From NCBI GenBank assembly GCA_910586835.1, contig CAJUJU010000030.1, positions 1 to 39,767 of the forward strand: DNA of 39,767 nt. The letters run 5' to 3'. Position 1 is the first letter of the stretch. Each line of letters begins with the position of its first letter. The notes under the pieces are model-generated. The model saw only the letters and a list, made by a program, of their open reading frames with translations. It had not been told where the DNA came from and did not search any database. This document shows, piece after piece, positions 13,924 through 22,260 of this stretch. A program made the position numbers and the translations under genes. The stretch is from an uncultured Acetatifactor sp. (lineage in GTDB: Bacteria > Bacillota > Clostridia > Lachnospirales > Lachnospiraceae).

Positions 13924-16647
13924 ATGAATTACGGAAAAAAGGGAGTACGCGCAAAACAGAAGGCGCTGAACTCCAAGGCAACAAAAATAGAAAGAAAGCT
14001 GCTGCTGGGACTGGTCAAGCTTGCATTGGCCGCATTCATCGGCATCGGTATCTGCGGCACAGCCGCAGGCCTGGGCGCCTTCAAGGGAATCCTGGCCTCC
14101 ACCCCCAACATCAGCTTCAACGATGTGGTAGCATCCGGTCAGGCCACCGTGGTCTATGACTGCGCGGGCAATGAAATCGACCAGTATGTCAGCAGCAACT
14201 CCAACCGTCTTCGCATTGAATCCATCGACGAGCTGCCGGATTATCTGGGAAAGGCGTTCGTAGCCATAGAGGACGAGCGTTTCTATCTGCACAACGGCAT
14301 TGACTTCAAGGCCATGCTCCGCTCCGGCTATCAGTTTTTCAAGTCAGGCTTCAAGCAGACTCAGGGCGCCAGCACCATCACCCAGCAGCTCCTGAAAAAT
14401 ACCGTCTTCACGAGCTGGACCTCCGAAGGCAAAAATATGATCAAAAAGATCAAGAGAAAGCTTCAGGAACAATATCTGGCACAGGAAATTTCCAAGTATT
14501 TTGAAAAAGATGCCATCCTTCTGGAGTACATGAACGCCATCAACCTGGGACAGAACACGCTGGGCGTGGAAGCGGCCTCCAAACGTTATTTCGGGAAATC
14601 CGCCAGCGACCTGACGGTCTCCGAGGCGGCGGTCATCGCCTCCATCACCCAGAATCCTTCCGGCTACAATCCCATCCGGCACCCGGAGGCCAACGCAAGG
14701 AGGCGAAAGAACTGTCTGGACAAAATGAGGGATCTGGGCTTCATTACCGAGGCGCAGTATGCGGAAGCCATGGACGACACCGACGCCGTCTACGAACGGA
14801 TCGGCAACTATGATATCGACTATCGGGAAAACACGAATACCACCTCCGGCTCCTATTTCTCCGACGCGGTTTATGAACAGGTGCTGAACGACCTTGTGGA
14901 AATCGCCGGATACGACGAGGCCACTGCGGAAAAGAAGCTGACCTCCGGCGGTCTGCGCATTGAAACCACCATGGATCCCACGATCCAGGCAATCGCAGAT
15001 GAAGAATTTGCAAATCCGGAAAACTATCCCGAAAAGGTAAAGTGGTTCCTAAACTATGCCCTCACCATCACGGACGGGGAGGGAAACAAGAAAAATTACA
15101 GCAAGGAAAACATGATGACCTGGTTTAAGGCCAACCAGGACTCCAAGTTCAACCTGCTCTTCTCCTCCCAGGAGGATGCCTATGAAGCCATCGCCACCTA
15201 CCGGGCGGCCATGATGGCAGAGCTGGGCATCACCGAGACGGAAGACAATTACGAGGAAGCCATTTCCATGACTCCACAGCCTCAGAACGCGGTGGTCATC
15301 GCAGACCAGTACACCGGTTATGTGCGGGCCCTGGTGGGCGGACGCGGCACAAAGGAAGGCAGAAGAACCTGGAACCGGGCCACGGACACCAAGCGTCTTC
15401 CCGGCTCCACCTTCAAGGTACTCGCCGCCTTTGCCCCGGCTCTTGACAGTGCCGGACAAACCCTTGCTACGGTTTACAACGATGCGCCCTTCAATTACGA
15501 CGACGGCACTCCCGTGAGAAACTGGTACAAAACCGGCTACAAGGGCATCGCTTCCATCCGCGATGCCATCCGCCAGTCCATGAATATCATCGCGGTAAAG
15601 ACAGAAACCGTCATAACCCCCCAGCTGGGCTACGACTATCTTCTGAATTTCGGCTTTACCACCCTGACGGACGGCGTCGAGATAGGCGGAAAGATCTTTA
15701 CGGACGTAAACCAGACACTTGCCCTGGGCGGTCTGACCTACGGTGTCACGCCTTACGAGATGAACGCCGCCTATTGCGCCATCGCCAATCTGGGCGGCTA
15801 TATAGAGCCCAAGCTTTACACCCGGGTTCTGGATCCTGACGGAAACGTGATCCTTGACAATACCAACCCTGTGGCCAAGCAGGTACTCAAGGAGACTACC
15901 GCCTTCCTGCTCACCGATGCCATGATAGACGTTATCACCGGAGCAGGCGGAACTGCTTCCAGCGTAAACTTTGACCGGAGCATGCCCATGGCGGGCAAGA
16001 CCGGCACCACCACAAACGATAACGACGTGTGGTTTGTGGGCTTCACCCCCTACTACACCTGTACCGTCTGGACAGGCTATGACAACAATATCGCGATGAA
16101 AAACAGCGAAGAGAAAGCGCTCTCCAGAGGATTGTGGAGAGCCATTATGAAGCGGATTCATGAAAATCTTGCGCCTCAGCCCTTCGCTACTCCCAAGGGA
16201 CTGACCCAGCAGCGGATCTGTATCAAATCCGGCCTGCTGCCTGTTCCCGGACTTTGCCCGGACAGCTGCATCCGGACGGAATATTTTGAAGAGGGGACCG
16301 TGCCCACCGAGAGCTGCAGCATCCACTATGAAGGCGATATCTGTAACTTCGACTGGCTGCCGGCCAGCGCCGAATGTCCCTTCAAGGTTCATGGCCGGAC
16401 AGAGCTGCCTCTGCTGGAGCACCCGTCACTGGTCACCGGTTCCACCACAATCGTAGAGAATCCCGACGGTACTCAGACCTTTGTGGAACCCAGAACCTCC
16501 AACCAGTGCCAGCACGACGCCTCCTTCTATGCAAATCCGGACTACGAGGCAATTCTCAGCGGCCAGCAATGGGAAATCGACCGCCGCAACGCGGAAGCTG
16601 CCGCACAGCAACAACAGCAACAGCAGCAGCAACCGCCACAACAGTAA
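13924..16647 (+). CDS. Class A penicillin-binding protein (PBP1A type)
   Basis: This 907-residue bifunctional cell-wall synthase has a short cytoplasmic tail, one membrane helix (about 27-52), a GT51 glycosyltransferase domain and a transpeptidase domain. The glycosyltransferase shows catalytic Glu in AIEDERFYLHNG at about 116 and GASTITQQLLKN at 148-159. The transpeptidase shows STFK (about 495-498), SMN (about 552-554) and KTGT (about 692-695). It polymerises lipid II and cross-links peptidoglycan outside the membrane. An acidic insert of roughly 100 residues (about 360-450) precedes the transpeptidase core. The C-terminus has several cysteines and ends in a glutamine/proline tract encoded by CAG/CAA repeats. 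The ATG at 13924 follows AAAGGTG at 6 bases; a GTG at 13915 is less likely. A strong terminator follows. Confidence 0.95.
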   Translation: MNYGKKGVRAKQKALNSKATKIERKLLLGLVKLALAAFIGIGICGTAAGLGAFKGILASTPNISFNDVVASGQATVVYDCAGNEIDQYVSSNSNRLRIESIDELPDYLGKAFVAIEDERFYLHNGIDFKAMLRSGYQFFKSGFKQTQGASTITQQLLKNTVFTSWTSEGKNMIKKIKRKLQEQYLAQEISKYFEKDAILLEYMNAINLGQNTLGVEAASKRYFGKSASDLTVSEAAVIASITQNPSGYNPIRHPEANARRRKNCLDKMRDLGFITEAQYAEAMDDTDAVYERIGNYDIDYRENTNTTSGSYFSDAVYEQVLNDLVEIAGYDEATAEKKLTSGGLRIETTMDPTIQAIADEEFANPENYPEKVKWFLNYALTITDGEGNKKNYSKENMMTWFKANQDSKFNLLFSSQEDAYEAIATYRAAMMAELGITETEDNYEEAISMTPQPQNAVVIADQYTGYVRALVGGRGTKEGRRTWNRATDTKRLPGSTFKVLAAFAPALDSAGQTLATVYNDAPFNYDDGTPVRNWYKTGYKGIASIRDAIRQSMNIIAVKTETVITPQLGYDYLLNFGFTTLTDGVEIGGKIFTDVNQTLALGGLTYGVTPYEMNAAYCAIANLGGYIEPKLYTRVLDPDGNVILDNTNPVAKQVLKETTAFLLTDAMIDVITGAGGTASSVNFDRSMPMAGKTGTTTNDNDVWFVGFTPYYTCTVWTGYDNNIAMKNSEEKALSRGLWRAIMKRIHENLAPQPFATPKGLTQQRICIKSGLLPVPGLCPDSCIRTEYFEEGTVPTESCSIHYEGDICNFDWLPASAECPFKVHGRTELPLLEHPSLVTGSTTIVENPDGTQTFVEPRTSNQCQHDASFYANPDYEAILSGQQWEIDRRNAEAAAQQQQQQQQQPPQQ

Positions 16648-16660
16648 AGAGCAGGCGACT

Positions 16661-16695
16661 AAAAGAGCCATGGATTTTGATCCATGGCTCTTTTT
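16661..16695 (+). terminator. Strong terminator after the penicillin-binding protein gene
   Basis: AGAGCCATGGA and TCCATGGCTCT form a near-perfect stem followed by a T-run. An A-run precedes it, so it could act in both directions, but only the plus strand has a gene ending here. Confidence 0.9.
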
Positions 16696-16737
16696 CACAA
16701 GCATATGAAAACATGGTCGCGCTAAATCGACAAACTA

Positions 16738-16767
16738 TTGCACTTATCTGCGTAAATATGATATAAT
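16738..16767 (+). promoter_or_regulatory. Promoter of the 96-residue unknown gene
   Basis: TTGCAC (16738-16743) and TATAAT (16762-16767) with 18-base spacing. The -10 region belongs to a 24-base imperfect direct repeat (16758-16781) that recurs at 16811-16834, 53 bases on. Confidence 0.6.
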
Positions 16768-16858
16768 GTGCTTATTCAGGGCTGAAATAAACCAACTGAT
16801 CTTCTGATTTATGCTATCATGTCCTTATTCAAGGTAAAACACTTTACGAGGTGACACC

Positions 16859-17149
16859 ATGGAACAGACTTTATATACTGCCTTAAAGGTAAATAACGAG
16901 ATTGAACTCTGTGAAATATCCGACCTGGACTGCAAACAGCTGATAGAGCGCAGACTTCTGGCCGCACGCATCTCTTACTTCATCCGTTGGATGAGGCCAT
17001 CTCTTTTCCATCGCCGGAAAAATGTCTGCATCATCTGTGTCAACGAAAACGTAAAAGATATCGCAGAGGACATCGTGCGCGCCATCTGCGACGAAAAGGG
17101 ATATTCGGTTCGCTTTCTCATGCGGAGGTCTGTAAATCAGTACCTGTAA
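16859..17149 (+). CDS. Small protein of unknown function (96 residues)
   Basis: I do not recognise this protein. It has a good ribosome site (GAGGTG, 5 bases before the ATG), its own promoter and normal codon use, so it is probably real. The N-terminal half is acidic with LKVNNEIELCEISDLDC, then a basic aromatic stretch (AARISYFIRWMRPSLFHRRK), then CIICVNENVKDIAEDIVRAIC and a C-terminal RFLMRRS. The alternation suggests a compact alpha/beta fold; it has five cysteines but no zinc-finger spacing, no signal peptide and no membrane segment. Its last 32 bases overlap the end of the convergent MATE gene, and it probably has no terminator of its own. Confidence 0.7.
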   Translation: MEQTLYTALKVNNEIELCEISDLDCKQLIERRLLAARISYFIRWMRPSLFHRRKNVCIICVNENVKDIAEDIVRAICDEKGYSVRFLMRRSVNQYL

Positions 17150-18464
17150 CCGCTTTTCTCATCAGCAGTATGCCCACAGCATCCGCAAGCCCCCATCCGA
17201 TGGGAATCGCCCACCATATGCCGTGTACCCCAATCTTCGGTATCCCGGCCAGCACATAGGCCAACAGCACCCTCGTCCCCAACGAGACCACCGTAAGGAG
17301 CAGGGAAACACCCGGCCGATTGACTCCCCGGAAATAACCGTACAGCAGAAACAGGATACCGATTCCCATATAAAAAGCACCTTCAATGCGCAGATATTCC
17401 ATGCCGATTTCTATAATCTGAATTTCACTCTTCTTCACAAAGATCAGCATCAGATATTTTGCCAGTCCAAAAACCAAGGCAGATATCACCACACAGAAAC
17501 CGGCTGACACGCCGAAGGCTCTCTCCGTTCCCTTTTTCAACCTCCCCTTTTCCCCCGCTCCATAATTCTGAGATACAAAAATAGAGAAGGCATTTCCGAA
17601 TTCCTGCGCCGGCATATAGGCAAAGGTATCTATTTTTACTGCCGCTGCAAAGGCTGCCATTACACTCTTGCCAAAACTGTTCACAAGCCCCTGTATCATT
17701 AATATTCCGAAGTTCATAACTGACTGCTGCGCCGAGGTGACAACGGAAAAGCGCAGAATCTCCCTCAACGGCTTCTCCTCTGCCAGAAATTCCCGCAGAG
17801 AAAACCGAAATCGCGGTTCCTTCACCCAGGTATAAATTCCAAGGCCGACGCCGGAAAAAACCTGCGCTGCCACCGTAGCCCACGCAGCCCCTTCCAGTCC
17901 GGCGTCAAGCCCCAGCACAAAATGCACATCCAGAACCACATTCATCACTGACGCAAGCCCCAAAAACACCAGCGGAACAACGGAATTTCCCACAGCCCGC
18001 AGCACAAATGCAAAGAAATTGTATAGAAACACAAAAAAGATCCCCACAAATACAATAGACACATATCTGCCCATCAAATCAAAAAGCTCTTCTGGTATCC
18101 TCAACAGATACAATATGGGATCTTTCATCACAAACACCAGCAGGTTCAGTCCCAGGGAAATCAATCCCACCAAAACAAAGGACGACATCATACAGGAGCG
18201 AAGCTTTCTTCCGTCTCCCCTGCCGGAATAATAGGACAGCAATGCGCCACTCCCCATACACAGACCGATCAGCACGGAGGTCAGAAAAGTCATCAGGGAA
18301 TAAGCGGATCCCACTGCCGCCAGCGCATCCGCACCTACAAATCTGCCCACTACCCAGGTGTCTACTATGTTGTAAAGCTGCTGCAAAAGATTTCCCAGTA
18401 TCATGGGGCATGCAAACAGCAGGAGCGACGCCGTCACATTTCCTTTTGTCAGATCTCGTTTCAT
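17118..18464 (-). CDS. MATE-family efflux transporter
   Basis: This 448-residue membrane protein has about 12 hydrophobic helices in two similar halves. MATE features include MKRDLTKGNVTASLLLFACPMILGNLLQQ at the start and VDTWVVGRFVGADALAAVG; the second half has a similar FGNAFSIFVSQNYGAG segment. MATE proteins export drugs or metabolites using a sodium or proton gradient. The start at 18464 overlaps the stop of the thiamine pyrophosphokinase gene as ATGA, so translation is probably coupled and no separate ribosome site is needed. The alternative start at 18482 is inside that gene. Its 3' end overlaps a convergent small gene by 32 bases. The coupling hints at a substrate linked to thiamine metabolism, but that is only an inference. 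Confidence 0.93.
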   Translation of the reverse strand: MKRDLTKGNVTASLLLFACPMILGNLLQQLYNIVDTWVVGRFVGADALAAVGSAYSLMTFLTSVLIGLCMGSGALLSYYSGRGDGRKLRSCMMSSFVLVGLISLGLNLLVFVMKDPILYLLRIPEELFDLMGRYVSIVFVGIFFVFLYNFFAFVLRAVGNSVVPLVFLGLASVMNVVLDVHFVLGLDAGLEGAAWATVAAQVFSGVGLGIYTWVKEPRFRFSLREFLAEEKPLREILRFSVVTSAQQSVMNFGILMIQGLVNSFGKSVMAAFAAAVKIDTFAYMPAQEFGNAFSIFVSQNYGAGEKGRLKKGTERAFGVSAGFCVVISALVFGLAKYLMLIFVKKSEIQIIEIGMEYLRIEGAFYMGIGILFLLYGYFRGVNRPGVSLLLTVVSLGTRVLLAYVLAGIPKIGVHGIWWAIPIGWGLADAVGILLMRKAVTGTDLQTSA

Positions 18465-19120
18465 AGCCAGGACACCATACACAATACTGTGCCGTCCTCC
18501 ACGGTGACCGCGGCCGCCTCTCCTGTAAATTCATTGCTGATACCGATGGGAAATTCATTGCGAATCACCGCATTGTTCAGCGGATATTTCAGTCCTTCCA
18601 ATGTGATACCCCTGGATTCCTCCACCAGCGAAAACAGAGACAGATACCCTTCCAGCCCCTCCTGAAAGCGTATCGTCTCATTTTGGATGACAAGCATCAT
18701 CCCGCTGCCGTCCACAAGATACCCCACCGCATCTCTGTTTTTTAAATAGACAAGGCATTGAATATTGGCCAACGTGTGATCCAGCCGACCTCCTGTACCG
18801 GCATAAATCCGAAAATCCCGGTAACCTCTGCGCATTCCCTCCTTCAAGGCCGCCAGCGTATCCGTATCATCCTTCTCGCAGGGCAGTCTCAAGACCCGCT
18901 CCGGAATCTGTCTCTCCAGATCCGTCAGCAGTTCCGCCTCCTGCCCGCTGACAGAGTCAAAATCTCCCAGGATCAGATCCGGCTCCACCTGCAGCAATCC
19001 ACAGTAGCTAAAGCCCCCGTCCACGGCAATCACCAGATCCTCTTCCCCAACAGCAATCTCTCCAAGGGTCAGATCCCCCGCACATATCACAAAACATTTT
19101 CCCTGTTTCTTCTCTTCCAT
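18461..19120 (-). CDS. thiN: Thiamine pyrophosphokinase
   Basis: This 219-residue cytosolic enzyme transfers pyrophosphate from ATP to thiamine, making thiamine pyrophosphate. The substrate-binding motifs are visible: VIAVDGGFSYC, DLILGDFDSV with the metal-binding aspartates, KDDTDTLAALKEG, and AGTGGRLDHTLANI. The C-terminal beta domain (about 150-215) includes a segment with EFPIGISNEFTGE. The ATG at 19120 follows AGGTGG; the open frame extends to 19159 without a better site. The promoter is at 19199-19227, and a leader hairpin separates it from the gene. No TPP riboswitch was found. Confidence 0.92.
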   Translation of the reverse strand: MEEKKQGKCFVICAGDLTLGEIAVGEEDLVIAVDGGFSYCGLLQVEPDLILGDFDSVSGQEAELLTDLERQIPERVLRLPCEKDDTDTLAALKEGMRRGYRDFRIYAGTGGRLDHTLANIQCLVYLKNRDAVGYLVDGSGMMLVIQNETIRFQEGLEGYLSLFSLVEESRGITLEGLKYPLNNAVIRNEFPIGISNEFTGEAAAVTVEDGTVLCMVSWL

Positions 19121-19143
19121 CCCATCCACCTGCTGCTCTTTTT

Positions 19144-19193
19144 GAGAGCCTGGGCGCAACGGTTTCCGTCACATTCCCGTACGTCAGGCTCTC
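19144..19193 (-). promoter_or_regulatory. Leader hairpin upstream of thiN
   Basis: GAGAGCCTG and CAGGCTCTC form a 9-bp stem enclosing about 32 bases that contain a smaller ACGG-AAA-CCGT hairpin. On the minus strand it is followed by A, not T, so it is not a terminator. It lies between the thiN promoter and the ribosome site and does not match the TPP riboswitch core. Confidence 0.45.
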
Positions 19194-19198
19194 TGAAT

Positions 19199-19227
19199 AT
19201 TCTGTCAGAAACAGGGAGACATGTCAA
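19199..19227 (-). promoter_or_regulatory. thiN-MATE promoter
   Basis: Perfect TTGACA (19222-19227) and CAGAAT (19199-19204), 17-base spacing, directly after the sensor kinase stop codon. Confidence 0.55.
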
Positions 19228-19235
19228 GAGGACTC

Positions 19236-21263
19236 TCAGTCAAATAATCTGTGAAAGACAAGCGTCACCTTAAACAAATCGCCGTCTATTGTAATGTGCA
19301 TCTTTCCATTCTGCAGCTCCGTCAGGCTTTTTGCTATGGATAATCCCAGGCCGTTTCCCTCCATATGGCGGGATTTATCTCCCCGCACAAATCTTTCCTC
19401 CAGCTCTTCCGGCGAAATGTTCAGCGCATATTTTGACATGTTGCGGAAGATGATAAATACCTCCTCCCCTTTCTGCTCCACGCTCAGATAGACTCTGGAC
19501 TTTTCCTGCGCATATTTGCAGATGTTGTTCAGCAAATTGTCGAATACCCTCCACAGGTGCCTGCCGTCCGCCATGATCCTCACCGTCTCCTGCGGCTGAC
19601 TGTCCCGCAGCTCCAGTTCTCTCTCCGCCATCTTTCGCTGATATTCTCCCACCGCCTGGGTCAGCAGCACCCCCACTTCACAGGGTTCCAGATTGACCTC
19701 CAGATTTCCCGTCGTGGCTTTGGATGCCTCCACCAGATCTTCCAGCAGCTTCTTTAACCGCTCCGACTGGCGCAGCAGCACCTCCGAATATTCTCCGATC
19801 CTTGGATTTTCCGTCTCCTCCTGGCAAATCAGATTTGCATAATTGATAATGGAAGTCAGGGGCGTTTTCAAATCGTGGGATACATTGGTAATCAGCTCTG
19901 TTTTTAACCGCTCACTTTTCATGTGCTGTGCAACGGCCCTGGAAATCCCCTGTCCCAGACTGTTCAGGTTTTCTCCATGCTCCTTAAAAGCGCCGAACAT
20001 CCGGCTGGTATCCACATGGTAATCCTCATTTCCCTGTGTCAGCTCCTCGCTGGCCCGCAGCAGCTTCCGGCAAGTCAGCGCAAGATACAGCACTCCAAAA
20101 AACAGCACCAGCTTTTCAATGGCCCAGAGCCCTACCCCCTCCGCCTGCACAAAAAAGATACAGCCCAAAAACTCCGCAATACAGATTCCCAGGTAAACGA
20201 TCACCGTGGTCAGCACCGTGGAGCTCCCCTCCACAAGGAATACCGCCCCTCTCCAAAGAAAGCGCGCTCCCCGCCAGAACGCCCGCAGCACCGCATAAAT
20301 CAAAGTATGCCGCCACCATTTGCCCAGCTTCAGCCGGATCGCAAGATCCATCAGCCAGAGCATGATCAGAATCTCCTCAACCAGCAAGAACACACATCCC
20401 AGAACCAAAGTCTCCAAACTGCTCATGGGTTCTGTCAAAATCATCAAACCCACGGATGTTGCCGCCAGGATAATTACAGTCAACACGTCAAAATACAGGC
20501 CGGTGAAAAATCCAGGTATAATTCCTTCCCTGCCGTTTCTGTGGCCTGCACTGCAAAGCAAAAATACAAAACAGGCTGCAAACAGCAGCATGCTGCCTGC
20601 CAGAATTCCAATCACCGCAAAACGAAACCGGTATCCGATCATCAGCATTTCATAGTGGTGCCGCAGATCGTCATCCAACGGAAAATCGGGATCCAGAAAC
20701 ACACGAAAGATATACTCCGGCGTATCGTCCTCTAATTCCGTGAGCTTTCCGTCCTCCGTCCTCTCCAGAAAAAAGGTGGTACGGATATACAGGTCATCAT
20801 AGAGCTCCGAATAAAAGCCGGAGTCCGTCTGCACATCCTTACTCTCATAGCTCTGCCAGAGAAAAGAACTGCTGTCCCCGCTCCAGTAATCCATCTGATC
20901 CAGGATTGCCACCTCCGCATTGACGCCTGCCAGATACTGCCGTGCCGACTCTTCAAAACCATTCTGAAGACAATTCCGAACCGTGAAGGCCACCTGGTAC
21001 ATTTCTCCCCTGAGCCCCTGCTTTATAATCACATCCATCCTGTTTAAATACATTCCCGCATCCGCCAAAACATAGCACACTGCGCCACTCAGAATTGCGG
21101 CCGCCGAGCTGACCACCAGCAGAAAAAAAGCAATGATCTTTGCCGCTGTTGAACCCGTAAGCCGGAACCTTCTCCCGGCCTTTTTTTCTGCCCGCTCTCC
21201 CGGCAACCCTTCTGTCTCCGTCCTCTGAACCTGTTCTGCCATATCCCTCTCTTTTTCCTCCAT
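19236..21263 (-). CDS. Membrane sensor histidine kinase
   Basis: This 675-residue kinase partners the response regulator upstream. A basic cytoplasmic N-terminus leads to a first membrane helix (about 41-67), an extracytoplasmic domain of about 140 residues (70-208), then about five more helices (about 210-397). After a HAMP-like linker come the phosphorylated histidine in NVSHDLKTPLTS (about residue 463) and the ATP-binding domain with an N box near NNICKYAQ and a GNGLGLSIAK loop. The ATG at 21263 follows GGAGGA at 7 bases; the frame extends to 21353 but that part is poor in protein character. The regulator ends 93 bases upstream, so both are probably co-transcribed. The signal is unknown; the many helices suggest a membrane or envelope cue. 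Confidence 0.93.
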   Translation of the reverse strand: MEEKERDMAEQVQRTETEGLPGERAEKKAGRRFRLTGSTAAKIIAFFLLVVSSAAAILSGAVCYVLADAGMYLNRMDVIIKQGLRGEMYQVAFTVRNCLQNGFEESARQYLAGVNAEVAILDQMDYWSGDSSSFLWQSYESKDVQTDSGFYSELYDDLYIRTTFFLERTEDGKLTELEDDTPEYIFRVFLDPDFPLDDDLRHHYEMLMIGYRFRFAVIGILAGSMLLFAACFVFLLCSAGHRNGREGIIPGFFTGLYFDVLTVIILAATSVGLMILTEPMSSLETLVLGCVFLLVEEILIMLWLMDLAIRLKLGKWWRHTLIYAVLRAFWRGARFLWRGAVFLVEGSSTVLTTVIVYLGICIAEFLGCIFFVQAEGVGLWAIEKLVLFFGVLYLALTCRKLLRASEELTQGNEDYHVDTSRMFGAFKEHGENLNSLGQGISRAVAQHMKSERLKTELITNVSHDLKTPLTSIINYANLICQEETENPRIGEYSEVLLRQSERLKKLLEDLVEASKATTGNLEVNLEPCEVGVLLTQAVGEYQRKMAERELELRDSQPQETVRIMADGRHLWRVFDNLLNNICKYAQEKSRVYLSVEQKGEEVFIIFRNMSKYALNISPEELEERFVRGDKSRHMEGNGLGLSIAKSLTELQNGKMHITIDGDLFKVTLVFHRLFD

Positions 21264-21356
21264 CGTCTGTTCCTCCCGAAATCCGCAGCCCTTCTCCGAT
21301 ACCAAAGATCCTCCTGTGTCAGCAGACGCTGCCTTTGCGCCGCAGAAAAACAACTG

Positions 21357-22058
21357 TTACAGGCAATTGTCTTTCTTCTCACACTTGTAGCCTTGTCCCC
21401 AGACCACCTTCAGATAGCGCGGCTCTGCGGGATTGATTTCCAACTTCTCACGAAGGTGCCTGATATGTACCGCCACCGTATTTTCGCTGCCATAGGGCTG
21501 GTCGTTCCATATCCTGCGGTAGATCTCCTTTGGCGAAAACACCTTTCCCGGATGCTGCATCAGAAGCTTCAGAATATCATACTCCGTGGGTGTCAGCGCC
21601 ACCTCTTCCCCGTCCAGCATCACCTTCTTCTCATTGTCAAACACTTCAATTGCGCCGCACCGTAAGACCTCCTGCTGCAAGTTTCCCGCACCCAGCTGCA
21701 TGTATCTGCGAAGCTGAGATTTCACCCTTGCCGACACCTCCACCGGATTAAAGGGCTTCGTAATATAATCGTCCGCCCCCACGGTAAGCCCCAATATTTT
21801 ATCTGTGTCCTCCGATTTCGCCGTCAGCAGAATCACAGGGACATTGCTTCGCTCCCGAATCTTCAGCATTGCCTCCATCCCGTCCATTTCCGGCATCATG
21901 ATATCCAAAAGAACCAGATGAATATCCTGCTCCTCCACTATCTTCAGCGCACCTTTTCCGTCAAACGCTTCATACAGCACATAATTTGCGTCATTCAGAT
22001 AGATTTTCAAAGCGTTCACAATGTCTCGTTCATCATCGCAGATCAAAATATTGTACAT
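21357..22058 (-). CDS. OmpR/PhoB-type response regulator
   Basis: This 233-residue regulator has a receiver domain (about 1-120) with acidic pocket CDDE, phosphoacceptor Asp52 in LLDIMMPEMDG, Thr in ILLTAK and Lys in TKPF. The C-terminal winged helix (about 130-228) contains ALTPTEYDILKLLMQHPGKVFS and the recognition region ENTVAVHIRHLREKL. It should bind DNA as a dimer on direct repeats when phosphorylated by the kinase encoded just downstream. A 7-base direct repeat with 11-base period lies upstream of its promoter, which suggests autoregulation. Confidence 0.95.
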   Translation of the reverse strand: MYNILICDDERDIVNALKIYLNDANYVLYEAFDGKGALKIVEEQDIHLVLLDIMMPEMDGMEAMLKIRERSNVPVILLTAKSEDTDKILGLTVGADDYITKPFNPVEVSARVKSQLRRYMQLGAGNLQQEVLRCGAIEVFDNEKKVMLDGEEVALTPTEYDILKLLMQHPGKVFSPKEIYRRIWNDQPYGSENTVAVHIRHLREKLEINPAEPRYLKVVWGQGYKCEKKDNCL

Positions 22059-22095
22059 GTTTTTGTCCCCCCAGTGCTTTGCCTCTGCAGATATG

Positions 22096-22124
22096 ATTGT
22101 ATCAGATACTTTTTTAACAATAAA
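22096..22124 (-). promoter_or_regulatory. Response regulator promoter
   Basis: TTTATT (22119-22124) and TACAAT (22096-22101) on the minus strand, 17-base spacing. The weak -35 fits a promoter that needs an activator. Confidence 0.5.
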
Positions 22125-22135
22125 GATTGTAAATC

Positions 22136-22153
22136 TTTAAGAAGTATTTAAGA
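22136..22153. promoter_or_regulatory. Candidate OmpR-type operator: direct repeat with 11-base period
   Basis: TTTAAGA occurs at 22136-22142 and 22147-22153, just upstream of the weak -35 box. An 11-base period is the usual spacing of half-sites for OmpR/PhoB regulators. An AAAGATT/AATCTTT inverted repeat overlaps at 22122-22138. Confidence 0.45.
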
Positions 22154-22175
22154 TTCCCTGCCCGGGAAACTGATA

Positions 22176-22224
22176 TAAAAAACAAGAAGCAGCGCCCGGG
22201 TATGTAAACGAAAGCGCTGCTTCT
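22176..22224 (-). terminator. Terminator of the CobW-YlmH-PF06541 operon
   Basis: AGAAGCAGCGC (22185-22195) and GCGCTGCTTCT (22214-22224) form an 11-bp stem followed on the minus strand by a T-run. It lies about 37 bases after the last gene of the operon. Confidence 0.9.
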
Positions 22225-22260
22225 CACAAAATAATTTTCCGGCTTCCGGGACGCCTGCAC

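Noticed and set aside
19121..19235. Possible TPP riboswitch before thiN
   Set aside because: No CTGAGA or ACCTGATCTGG-like core is present; only an unrelated hairpin is found.
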